NCBI GenBank assembly: GCA_963750395.1
Contig: CAVVQM010000006.1
Coordinates: forward strand, 434,001 to 498,000
Direction of reading: 5' to 3'
Source: JADJPO01 sp963750395
GTDB taxonomy: Bacteria; Actinomycetota; Actinomycetes; Actinomycetales; Kineosporiaceae
DNA: 64,000 bases
Within the stretch, counting starts at the first letter, position 1; every line of letters starts with the position of its first letter. The position numbers and the translations under genes were made by a program. Of the stretch, positions 35,331 to 43,052 are shown one piece after another. Below the pieces are notes generated by a model. It saw only the letters and a list, made by a program, of their open reading frames with translations, did not search any database and was not told the DNA's origin.

Positions 35331-35364
35331 CCGCCGGGTGACTCCGCCGAGGGTCACCCGGCGG
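35331..35364 (-). terminator. 12-bp hairpin across the response-regulator stop codon (attenuator-like)
   Basis: CCGCCGGGTGAC (35331-35342) and GTCACCCGGCGG (35353-35364) are perfectly complementary with a 10-base loop. The TGA stop of the upstream regulator lies within one arm. No U-tract follows, so it may limit rather than block read-through into the kinase gene. Confidence 0.55.
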
Positions 35365-36043
35365 GTCGTGCGCGTCCGGGTCCGGTGGCCTCGAGGAAGG
35401 CGAGCACCGCCATCACCCGCCGGTTGATCTCGCCCTCATCGGCCAGCCCGAGCTTGTGGAACACCGAGCCGATGTGCTTCTCGACGGCGCGGTCGCTCAT
35501 GAACAGTGCCTTGGCGATGCTGGAGTTGTTGCGCCCCTCCGCCATCGCCCCGAGCACCTCCCGCTCGCGGTCGGTCAGTCCGGCCAGCGGCGAACTCGCC
35601 GCGGCGGAGGAGCGCTGGAGCAGCCGCTCGACCACCCGGGGGTCCAGCGCCGACCCGCCCCGGACCACCTCGTGCAGGGCGCGGATCAGCTCGTCGATCT
35701 GGGCGACGCGTTCCTTGAGCAGGTAACCGAGGCCGGCGACGCCGTCCTGAAGCAGGTCGAAGGCGTAGTCGTCCTCGACGTACTGGGACAGCACCACCAC
35801 CCCGATCCGCGGGTGCTCGGCGCGGATCCGCTTGGCCGCGTCGATCCCCTCGGTGGTGTGGGTGGGGGGCATCCTGATGTCGGTCAGGACGGCGTCCGGG
35901 GACTCCTCGGCCACCACCTTGAGCAGGGACTGCGGGTCCGGCACCGTCGCGACGAGGTCGATCTCGTCGACCTCGCCGAGCAGGGCCGCGACGCCCTCGC
36001 GAACCAGGAAGTTGTCCTCTGCAAAGACCACGCGCAGCGGCAT
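35354..36043 (-). CDS. NarL/FixJ-family response regulator (receiver plus LuxR HTH)
   Basis: Response regulator of 229 aa. The receiver has D10, the phospho-acceptor D55 (LTDIRMPP), and the later LSQY and KERV segments. The LuxR-type helix-turn-helix occupies about residues 150-210 (LTDREREVLGAMAEGRNNSSIAKALFMSDRAVEKHIGSVF). It is the first gene of the set regulator - kinase - kinase-like protein on the minus strand. Targets are unknown; the hydrogenase operon and receiver gene 4 kb away are candidates by proximity only. Confidence 0.92.
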   Translation of the reverse strand: MPLRVVFAEDNFLVREGVAALLGEVDEIDLVATVPDPQSLLKVVAEESPDAVLTDIRMPPTHTTEGIDAAKRIRAEHPRIGVVVLSQYVEDDYAFDLLQDGVAGLGYLLKERVAQIDELIRALHEVVRGGSALDPRVVERLLQRSSAAASSPLAGLTDREREVLGAMAEGRNNSSIAKALFMSDRAVEKHIGSVFHKLGLADEGEINRRVMAVLAFLEATGPGRARPAG

Positions 36044-36251
36044 CTGTGAACTCTAATCCCGCGGGTGTGGCTAACCCACCCCTCCGGCCGGGGACGGCTA
36101 CCCGAGGGTCTCGAGTCATCCGACGGCGAGCGGGCGTCCTTCCCCGCGGGATGGGCGGCCAGCACGGGCGTCCCGGCGCCGTCGGCGGACCACGATCGGA
36201 CTGTCCGACAGCGTCGGCCACCCGCCGACCCAGACGCATCAGGAGACAGCC

Positions 36252-36332
36252 ATGACGACCACGACGACCTCGGTCCGACCCGGCTCCGCGATCGGACCCA
36301 CCGGCCACCGACACCTCTCACAGCAGGGTTAG
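36252..36332 (+). CDS. 26-codon small ORF upstream of the CPBP protease gene
   Basis: ATG at 36252 has AGGAG about 6 bases upstream, a better site than the one before the CPBP start. It encodes MTTTTTSVRPG... and stops at 36332, 8 bases before the CPBP ATG and in another frame. It could be a leader peptide, or the true N-terminus of CPBP if a base is missing. No homology is claimed. Confidence 0.35.
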   Translation: MTTTTTSVRPGSAIGPTGHRHLSQQG

Positions 36333-36340
36333 GCACAGTC

Positions 36341-37156
36341 ATGCACCCCCTCACCACCGTTCGCGGCTCCGTCCAACGACGTCCGCTCACCTGGTTCCTC
36401 GTCCTGACCTGCGCCCTGTCCTGGTGGATGTGGCCGCTCCAGGCCGTTTGGCCGGCGGCGCCACCCATCGCCTCGTTCGGTCCGTTCCTCGCCGCGCTGG
36501 TCGTGCTCTCGCTGACCCAGGGCCGCCGCGGCGTGCGCGACCTGCTCCAGCGGATGATTCGCTGGCGGGTCCCGCTGCGCAGCTATGCCCTCGCCATCGG
36601 GCTGCCGGTCATCGTCACCTCGACGGCGATCGCCGCCACCGTCGCGGCCGGCGCGCCGGTGCCGTCGCTCGACGGGTGGATGGAGATCCCGGTCGCGCTG
36701 CTGCTCGTCATGCTCGTTCCCGGCCTCGGCGGCGCCTGGGAGGAGCCAGGGCTGCGCGGCTACGCCCTTCCACTGCTGGAGCGCCGCTACGGCTGGCTGG
36801 TCGGCCCGCTCCTCCTCGGTGCCTTCCACGCGCTGTGGCACCTACCGCTCTTCGTCGCCGGCGACATCCTGCCGACCGACATCCTCGTCATCATCGCTGC
36901 CAGCGTCGTCTTCGCCTCGATGATGCACATCTCCCGGGAGAGCGTCCTGATCGCGATGCTGCTGCACGCGACGAACAACGCGATGTCCGGCGAGTTCGCG
37001 AGCCAGCTGTTCACCGGGTCCGACAAGGTCATGCTCGGCTGGCTGACCGCCGCGGGCTGGTGGGTCGTCGCCGGCGTCGCCATCGCGCTACGGATCCGTC
37101 GCGGCGCTCAGGCGGATGGCGTGGAGCCGGTCGTCGAGGCGGTGACGGTGCGATGA
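36341..37156 (+). CDS. CPBP-family intramembrane glutamic endopeptidase (Rce1-like)
   Basis: Membrane protease-like protein of 271 aa with about eight helices. The CPBP motifs are WEEPGLRGY (motif 1, Glu-Glu), FHALWHLP (motif 2) and HATNN (motif 3). Bacterial members act in protein maturation or bacteriocin self-immunity; the substrate here is unknown. The ATG at 36341 has only a weak ribosome site, and the short upstream ORF may couple its translation. It is divergent from the NarL-type regulator. The C-terminus is cytosolic and Arg-rich. Confidence 0.88.
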   Translation: MHPLTTVRGSVQRRPLTWFLVLTCALSWWMWPLQAVWPAAPPIASFGPFLAALVVLSLTQGRRGVRDLLQRMIRWRVPLRSYALAIGLPVIVTSTAIAATVAAGAPVPSLDGWMEIPVALLLVMLVPGLGGAWEEPGLRGYALPLLERRYGWLVGPLLLGAFHALWHLPLFVAGDILPTDILVIIAASVVFASMMHISRESVLIAMLLHATNNAMSGEFASQLFTGSDKVMLGWLTAAGWWVVAGVAIALRIRRGAQADGVEPVVEAVTVR

Positions 37157-37223
37157 CCGCCTGTCCGGGCTGGACCTGACCGTCCCGAAGGTTCTTCTGT
37201 GATCCATCCGCACTGGGTGGAGG

Positions 37224-37415
37224 TCAGCCCGGTCCCGGTTGCTCCACGGAGGCGTCGGGACCGGGGAAGACGAGGGTCTCGTGCCCGTCGGCGAACCGGA
37301 CGAGGTAGGGCGGCTCGCCGTTCGGGCCCCGGATCTCGACGATGGTGGCGGTGCGGTCCGGATCCCCCACGGTGCGCCCGTGGACGTGGAGGGTGTCGCC
37401 GACTGTCGCATGCAT
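37224..37415 (-). CDS. DUF1918 domain protein
   Basis: Small SH3-like protein of 63 aa: MHATVGDTLHVHGRTVGDPDRT, then TIVEIRGPNGEPPYLVRFADGHETLVFPGPDA. This matches DUF1918, common in actinobacteria and of unknown function. The ATG at 37415 has GAGGAGG upstream. The gene converges on the CPBP gene; its promoter should lie in the 347-base gap towards the GH65 gene. Confidence 0.9.
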   Translation of the reverse strand: MHATVGDTLHVHGRTVGDPDRTATIVEIRGPNGEPPYLVRFADGHETLVFPGPDASVEQPGPG

Positions 37416-37475
37416 GGGGGGCCTCCTCGTGAAGCGGCTGTGTGTCCACCCTTACCCTGTGCGCGCGACACGGCA

Positions 37476-37490
37476 AGGACCTGTGGTCCT
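37476..37490. promoter_or_regulatory. inverted repeat upstream of DUF1918
   Basis: AGGACC (37476-37481) and GGTCCT (37485-37490) form a perfect 6-bp inverted repeat with a TGT spacer, 60 bases upstream of the DUF1918 start. The form resembles DevR/DosR-type boxes, but the spacer is one base too long. The rest of the 37416-37673 gap shows no gene; two copies of CGGTTCACTGAG lie at about 37520-37548. Confidence 0.3.
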
Positions 37491-37673
37491 CGCCTGCGCC
37501 TCCCGACGCCGTGGTCGAGCGGTTCACTGAGTCGAACGGTTCACTGAGAGGCCTGCCAGGCGAAGGTCACTTGACCGGGGCCCTCGACGTCGATAGACAG
37601 CTTGAAACGGCTTCAGCGCGATCCATGCAGGTCCCCGTGATCGCGTCCCCTTCTTGGCGGTGTGTTTGAGACT

Positions 37674-37766
37674 ATGTCGACCGATATCGGCGCGGACTAC
37701 GCGCGCCACCTGGGCGGGCTCGACCTCACCGAACCGGACGGCGCGGGGCCGGGGGGCGCGCCATGA
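37674..37766 (+). CDS. 30-codon ORF translationally coupled to the GH65 gene
   Basis: ATG at 37674 encodes MSTDIGADYARHLGGLDLTE... and its TGA overlaps the GH65 ATG (ATGA). No clear ribosome site precedes it. It may be a leader peptide or the remnant of a gene that usually precedes GH65 phosphorylases, such as a HAD phosphatase. Nothing in the sequence proves either. Confidence 0.3.
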   Translation: MSTDIGADYARHLGGLDLTEPDGAGPGGAP

Positions 37767-40153
37767 CCCCGTCGGCGTTTCCTGAGCCGGAGGGTGGCAA
37801 CCCCTTCGAGGTGGAGCCCTGGGTCGTGCGCGAGCGTGGCCTGCGCCTGGACAACCTGGCCCGCACGGAGTCGGTGTTCGCGCTGTCCAACGGCCACGTG
37901 GGGCTGCGCGGCAACCTCGACGAGGGCGAACCGCACGGCATACCCGGTACCTACCTGAACTCGGTGTACGAGCTGCGACCGTTGCCCTACGCCGAGGCCG
38001 CGTACGGCGATCCCGAGTCCGCCCAGTCGGTCATCGACGTCACCAACGGCAAGATCATCCGCCTGCTCGTGGACGACGAGCCGTTCGACGTCCGCTACGG
38101 CAACCTGGAGCAGCACGACCGCACGTTGGACCTTCGTGCCGGAACGCTGCGCCGAGAGGTGCGCTGGCGCTCGCCGGCCGAGCGGACGGTCAAGGTGCAC
38201 AGCACCCGGCTCGTCTCGTTGACACACCGCTCGGTCGCCGCGATCTGCTACGAGGTGACCGCGATCGACGGTCCGGCGCGGGTCGTCCTGCAGTCCGAGC
38301 TCGTCGCCAACGAGGAGCTGCCGCCCGGCGGGGGTGACCCGCGCGTGTCGGCAGCGTTGCAGGCGCCGCTGCTACCCGTCGAGCACGACGCGGCGGGCAT
38401 GCGGATCCAGCTGATGCACCGCACCCGCCAGAGCGGGATCGGGGTCGCGGCGGCGGCCGATCACGTGGTGGAGGCGCCGGAGGGCGTCACCGTCCGGTCG
38501 ACGTCCGAGGCCCGCCCCGACTGGGCACGGGTCACCGTCTCGGCGGCCCTGGGGAGGGGCCAGACGCTGCGGCTGATCAAGTTCATCAGCTACGGCTGGT
38601 CGTCGCTGCGCTCGACCCCGGCCCTGCGCGACCAGGCCCCGGCCGGCCTGACCGGGGCCCTCCTCAGCGGGTGGCAGGGGCTCCTCATCGGCCAGCGGGC
38701 CTTCCTCGACGAGTTCTGGGCGGGGGCCGACGTCCAGATCGAGGGTGACGCCGAGCTGCAGCAAGCGGTGCGGTTCGCGCTCTTCCACGTCCTCCAGTCG
38801 GGTGTGCGCGCCGAGGAACGGCCGATCGCAGCCAAGGGGATGACCGGGCCCGGCTACGACGGGCACTGCTTCTGGGACACCGAGACGTTCGTGCTCCCCG
38901 TTCTTGTGCACACGTGGCCGGCCGCCGCCGCCAACGCCCTGCGCTGGCGGCACAACACGCTGGACGCCGCGCGCAACCGGGCCAGGGAGCTCGGTCTGCC
39001 GGGCGCGGCCTTCCCCTGGCGGACCATCAACGGCGAGGAGTGCTCGGGCTACTGGCCGGCGGGCACGGCGGCCTTCCATATCAACGCCGACATCGCCGAC
39101 GCGGTGATCCGCTATCACGACGCCGTCCGGGACGACGAGTTCGACGCGGATGCCGGGCTGGAGTTGCTGACCGAGACGGCCCGGCTGTGGCGCGGGCTGG
39201 GTCACTTCGACCTGTTCGGGCGCTGGCGCCTCGACGGCGTCACCGGTCCGGACGAGTACAGCGCGGTGGCCGACTGCAACGTCTACACGATGCTGATGGC
39301 GGAGCGAAACCTCCGGGGTGCTGCGTTCGCCCTGTCCCGCAATCCCGCGATCGCGACCCGGCTGGGGGTCGGCGCCGAGGAGATCGCGGCCTGGCGGCGG
39401 TGCGCGGACGCCGTCTACATCCCCTACGACGAGGCTCTCGGGGTGCACGAGCAGACCGAGGGGTTCACCCGGCACGCACCGTGGGACTTCGAGGCCACGC
39501 CCGCCACCGGCTACCCGTTGTTGCTGCACTACCACTACTTCGATCTGTATCGCCGACAGGTGATCAAACAGGCCGATCTCGTGCTCGCCATGCAGCTACG
39601 CGGTGACGCGTTCACGAGCGAGCAGAAGGCCCGGAACTTCGCCTACTACGAGCAGTTCACCGTGCGGGACTCGTCGCTGTCCGCCTGTTCTCAGGCGGTA
39701 CTGGCCGCGGAGGTCGGTTGCCTCGATCTGGCGTATGCGTACGCGGCCGAGGCGGCGTTCATGGACCTGCACGATCTCGGCGGGAACACCAAGGATGGAC
39801 TGCACATCGCCTCACTGGCCGGGGCCTGGATGGCGCTGGTCGCCGGCTTCGGCGGAATGCGGGACCACGGCGGCCAACTGAGTTTCGCTCCGCGCCTGCC
39901 CGATGGCGTGACCGGCCTGACGTTCACCATTCGGCACCGCGGCAGTCGGCTGAAGGTGCAGACGGATGGCCGCCAGGCGACGTACACCCTCAGCGACCAC
40001 CAGTCCAGCCTCGAGGTGATCCATCACGGCAGGTGGCTGAAGGTCACCGCGGGGGTACCCGTGACCCGTCCGGTTCCCCCCGCGCCCGTTCCGCCCGCCG
40101 TCCAGCAGCCCGCGGGACGTGCGCCCCGCCCGCGGAAGGTGCCCGGATCATAG
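37763..40153 (+). CDS. glycoside hydrolase family 65 protein (trehalose/maltose/kojibiose phosphorylase-like)
   Basis: Disaccharide phosphorylase-type enzyme of 796 aa, the usual length. An N-terminal beta-sandwich (residues about 15-290; NGHVGLRGNLDEG) and linker lead into the (alpha/alpha)6 catalytic barrel. The barrel shows GYDGHCFWDTETFVLP, then the general-acid Glu in TGPDEYSAVADCNVY (residue about 498). The phosphate-loop region is near LSACSQAVLAAEVG. A C-terminal beta-sandwich and a Pro-rich tail end the protein. Family members split alpha-linked glucose disaccharides with phosphate to beta-glucose-1-phosphate. Which disaccharide is used cannot be told by eye, and no beta-phosphoglucomutase gene lies next to it. 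Confidence 0.92.
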   Translation: MTPSAFPEPEGGNPFEVEPWVVRERGLRLDNLARTESVFALSNGHVGLRGNLDEGEPHGIPGTYLNSVYELRPLPYAEAAYGDPESAQSVIDVTNGKIIRLLVDDEPFDVRYGNLEQHDRTLDLRAGTLRREVRWRSPAERTVKVHSTRLVSLTHRSVAAICYEVTAIDGPARVVLQSELVANEELPPGGGDPRVSAALQAPLLPVEHDAAGMRIQLMHRTRQSGIGVAAAADHVVEAPEGVTVRSTSEARPDWARVTVSAALGRGQTLRLIKFISYGWSSLRSTPALRDQAPAGLTGALLSGWQGLLIGQRAFLDEFWAGADVQIEGDAELQQAVRFALFHVLQSGVRAEERPIAAKGMTGPGYDGHCFWDTETFVLPVLVHTWPAAAANALRWRHNTLDAARNRARELGLPGAAFPWRTINGEECSGYWPAGTAAFHINADIADAVIRYHDAVRDDEFDADAGLELLTETARLWRGLGHFDLFGRWRLDGVTGPDEYSAVADCNVYTMLMAERNLRGAAFALSRNPAIATRLGVGAEEIAAWRRCADAVYIPYDEALGVHEQTEGFTRHAPWDFEATPATGYPLLLHYHYFDLYRRQVIKQADLVLAMQLRGDAFTSEQKARNFAYYEQFTVRDSSLSACSQAVLAAEVGCLDLAYAYAAEAAFMDLHDLGGNTKDGLHIASLAGAWMALVAGFGGMRDHGGQLSFAPRLPDGVTGLTFTIRHRGSRLKVQTDGRQATYTLSDHQSSLEVIHHGRWLKVTAGVPVTRPVPPAPVPPAVQQPAGRAPRPRKVPGS

Positions 40154-40523
40154 GGGTGGCGATCCCCACCGCTCGAGAAACGCGGCCCGAGCGAGGCCCA
40201 GCCCTGCGCCGAGTGTGAGCGTCGACGTGCTGCTGCACCCGCCCCGCCAAAACCAGCTGTCACTGCCAGTGGACGAAAAGGTCGAAGTGGGCCAAGGTAA
40301 GGCCCATGGTCATCCTTGGGGTCGTCCTCGCCATCATCGGTTGGATCACCGGCATCAGCATCCTGGTGACCCTCGGCATCATTCTCGTCGCCGTGGGCGT
40401 CGTGCTCGCGGTGGTGGGCCGCACCCGCCCGATCGGCGGTCGTGCCCACTGGTACTGATCGTTCCATGACCGTCGGCTCGTCATCGTTGCGGCCTGGGCC
40501 GATGCGGTAGCGATCGCCACCCC
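40153..40523. repeat. 12-bp inverted repeat flanking the DUF6131 gene
   Basis: GGGGTGGCGATC at 40153-40164 recurs as its reverse complement at 40512-40523, bracketing the small DUF6131 gene. No target duplication or transposase is present. It may be chance in GC-rich DNA. Confidence 0.35.
40306..40458 (+). CDS. DUF6131 family small membrane protein
   Basis: Very short gene (50 aa): MVILGVVLAIIGWITGISIL, a second hydrophobic stretch, then a basic tail GRTRPIGGRAHWY. Two membrane helices with the Gly-rich turn and a His/Tyr end fit the DUF6131 family found across actinobacteria. Function is unknown. AAGGTAAGG lies a few bases upstream of the ATG. It stands alone between the GH65 gene and the SipW-type gene. 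Confidence 0.75.
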   Translation: MVILGVVLAIIGWITGISILVTLGIILVAVGVVLAVVGRTRPIGGRAHWY

Positions 40524-40676
40524 AGCCCGGCGATGCTGCCGGCACTCGTGTTGGCCGCCGTCCACGTGGCCGAGTAGGTACCTCAACTCCCCGGTAGCGG
40601 ATGTCGATAGATCCAGAGCGCACAGATCGGGCGAGAGGCCGGCAGGGAGCGGGCGCGCGGACTGGAGGCATTGGCG

Positions 40677-41312
40677 ATGCCGCTCGACGCACGGCCCATC
40701 GAGCGTGGCCGGCACGCGGCTCCGCGGGAGCGGCCAGGCGTTCGAGCCGGGGCTTCGAGCCGGGTCGTGCTCGCGGCGGTGGTGTCCGGTGCCCTGCTCG
40801 CCGGAATCCTGACCTATCGCGGCACGGTGGCGGCGTTCTTCGGCGCGACCGGCAACTCGCCCAACTCCTGGGACGCCGCGACGGTGACGATCGACGCCGA
40901 CGCGGGTGGTGCGATGGTCTTCAACGCGACGGGGCTGCTGCCCGGGGACGGTGACAGCAACTGCGTCACGGCCGACTACACCGGCGATGTCGCCGCTTCG
41001 GTCAGTCTCTACGGCGGATCGCTGACCGACCCGTCCGGTCTCGGGCCCTACCTCGAGCTGACCATCGAGGACGGCGCCGGTGGGGGAATGGGGGACTGCA
41101 CCGGTTTCACGCCGTCCGCGACCCTCTACTCGGGTGATCTGACCGATTTTGTGACCAACCACTACAGCACCGTCACCGGGATCGGTCCGTGGACGCCGTC
41201 CGGGCCCTCGCAACGCGTGTACCGGATCAGCTACGAGGTGGCCGCGACCACTCCCAACGACCGGCAGGGGGCCACCTGTTCGGCAGCCCTCACCTGGCAG
41301 GCCTCGGCCTGA
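40677..41312 (+). CDS. SipW-type signal peptide protein, TasA/camelysin-like
   Basis: Exported protein of 211 aa. After a basic N-terminus, a hydrophobic segment (residues about 30-50) ends in a GTVAAFF-type site. This resembles the SipW-dependent signal of TasA/CalY proteins. The mature part is Gly/Thr/Asp rich with beta-strand character (AATVTIDADAGGAMVFNATGLLPGD). Cysteine pairs include SNCVTADY, MGDCTGF and GATCSAAL. Such proteins can form surface fibres, which is inference here. GGAGG lies 8 bases before the ATG. It converges on glpD with only 12 bases between stops. Confidence 0.72.
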   Translation: MPLDARPIERGRHAAPRERPGVRAGASSRVVLAAVVSGALLAGILTYRGTVAAFFGATGNSPNSWDAATVTIDADAGGAMVFNATGLLPGDGDSNCVTADYTGDVAASVSLYGGSLTDPSGLGPYLELTIEDGAGGGMGDCTGFTPSATLYSGDLTDFVTNHYSTVTGIGPWTPSGPSQRVYRISYEVAATTPNDRQGATCSAALTWQASA

Positions 41313-41324
41313 CCGGCCGCACCC

Positions 41325-43052
41325 TCAGCCGATCGACACCACGTGCCGGACGTCGTCCGCCTGGCCCTGGGCCGCGTCCGCCGAGGCGTCGTCGGGCTGG
41401 GTCTGGGCGCGCAGTTCCGCCGACAGGTGAGACAGGTAGACGTCCACCTCACGGTCGATCGTGGCCTCGTCCCAACCCAGCGGAACCGCGACGACACGTG
41501 CCGCCTCGGCCGCGGCGTCCGCTCCCCGGGCCGGTGAATCCAGGGCGATCCTCAGCCGGCGGACCAGGACGTCGTCCAGATGCAGCGCGCCCTCGTGCGA
41601 CGCGGCGTAGTGGGCCTCGGCGCGCAGGTATCGGGTCGCGCCCCCGATCGGCCGGGCGAGGTCGGGGCGTTCGCGCATCAGATCGAGCACCTCGGTGGTC
41701 GCGGACCCGTACCGGCCGAGCAGGTGGGTGATCACCCTCGGATCCACGCCGTGCTCGGCGGCGTACGCCCCGGTGCGCGCAACCATGTCGTGATACCCGT
41801 CGGCTCCGACCAGCGGCACCCGGTCGGTGCGTGAGGGGGGGACCTCGTGGGGCCAGTCCTCCACCGCGGCGTCCACGGCGTCGGCGGCCATCACGCGGTA
41901 GGTGGTGTACTTCCCGCCCGCGACCGCGATCAGTCCCGGGGCGGGGGAGACCACGGCGTGCTCCCGGGAGAGCCTGGCGGTGTCCGTCCCGCCGGCGGGC
42001 GAGATCAGGGGCCGAAGGCCGGTGTAGACGCTGAGCACGTCCTCGCGCCGGATCGGTTCGGCGAGAAGGCCGTTGACCCGCTCGAGGAGGTAGTCGATGT
42101 CGGCCTGACTGGCTGCCGGGTCGGCGAGGTCGCCCTCCCAGGGGGTGTCCGTGGTGCCGATCAGCCACAGGTCGTCGCTCCACGGGCAGGGGATGACGAA
42201 GAGCAGACTCTTCTCCGTCTCGGTGATCAGCCCGGTGTCGCAGTCGATCGTGGAACGGGGCACCAGAATGTGCACGCCCTTGGACGCTTTGACCCGCAAC
42301 CCGTCCTGACCGCCCACCAGGGCGGTGATCTGCTCGGTCCACACGCCCGTCGCGTTGATCACCCGCCGGGCCCGGACGTCGAGCACCCGGTCGCCCTCAA
42401 GGTCGCGGGCCACGGCGCCGACCACCCGCTCGCCGTCCTTGAGCAGGTCGGTCACCTGGACGCTGGTGGCGACATGGGCCCCGTGGGCCGCCGCCGTCCG
42501 GGCCAGCATCATCGTGTGTCGGGCGTCGTCCAACTGTCCCTCGTAGAACAACACCCCGCCGTGCAGGCTGTCGGGTTTGGCCGAGCGGAACAGCGCGTTG
42601 GCCTGAGCGCGGGACAGGTGCTTCATGTGACTCGGGACACCGCGGCCGGCGCCAAGGACGTCGTAGACCCCCACTCCCAGACCGACATAGGCACGATCCC
42701 AGTACTTGCGTTCCAGCGGGAACAGGAACGGCACGGGTCGACCCAGGTGCGGGCAGAGCCGCTGCAACATCAACTCGCGCTCGCGCAGGGCCTCGAAGAC
42801 GAGGGGGAAGTCGAGCTGTTTGAGGTAGCGCAGCCCGCCGTGGAACAGCTTGGAGGAGCGCGACGACGTGCCCGAGGCAAGGTCCCTGGCCTCGACCAGG
42901 CCGACGCGCAGGCCGCGGCTCGCGGCGTCCAGGGCGGCACCGGCACCGACCACGCCCGCGCCGATGACCAGGATGTCCAGTTCCTCGCAGGCCATCGCCG
43001 TCACTGCACTCTCGCGTGCCGCGGGCGACATGGGTGTCGGGGCGGGTGCCAT
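41325..43052 (-). CDS. glpD: glycerol-3-phosphate dehydrogenase, FAD-dependent
   Basis: Membrane-associated flavoprotein (575 aa) oxidising glycerol-3-phosphate to dihydroxyacetone phosphate and passing electrons to quinone. The FAD-binding GAGVVGAGAALDAASRGL is near residue 31. The family signatures are SGTSSRSSKLFHGGLRYL and GGKYTTYRVMA; the C-terminal DAO_C domain follows. The ATG at 43052 shares a base with the stop of the AlkC-like gene (TGATG), with GGAGG about 10 bases upstream. It is the last gene of the tetR - alkC-like - glpD operon, an unusual partnership for glpD. Confidence 0.95.
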   Translation of the reverse strand: MAPAPTPMSPAARESAVTAMACEELDILVIGAGVVGAGAALDAASRGLRVGLVEARDLASGTSSRSSKLFHGGLRYLKQLDFPLVFEALRERELMLQRLCPHLGRPVPFLFPLERKYWDRAYVGLGVGVYDVLGAGRGVPSHMKHLSRAQANALFRSAKPDSLHGGVLFYEGQLDDARHTMMLARTAAAHGAHVATSVQVTDLLKDGERVVGAVARDLEGDRVLDVRARRVINATGVWTEQITALVGGQDGLRVKASKGVHILVPRSTIDCDTGLITETEKSLLFVIPCPWSDDLWLIGTTDTPWEGDLADPAASQADIDYLLERVNGLLAEPIRREDVLSVYTGLRPLISPAGGTDTARLSREHAVVSPAPGLIAVAGGKYTTYRVMAADAVDAAVEDWPHEVPPSRTDRVPLVGADGYHDMVARTGAYAAEHGVDPRVITHLLGRYGSATTEVLDLMRERPDLARPIGGATRYLRAEAHYAASHEGALHLDDVLVRRLRIALDSPARGADAAAEAARVVAVPLGWDEATIDREVDVYLSHLSAELRAQTQPDDASADAAQGQADDVRHVVSIG

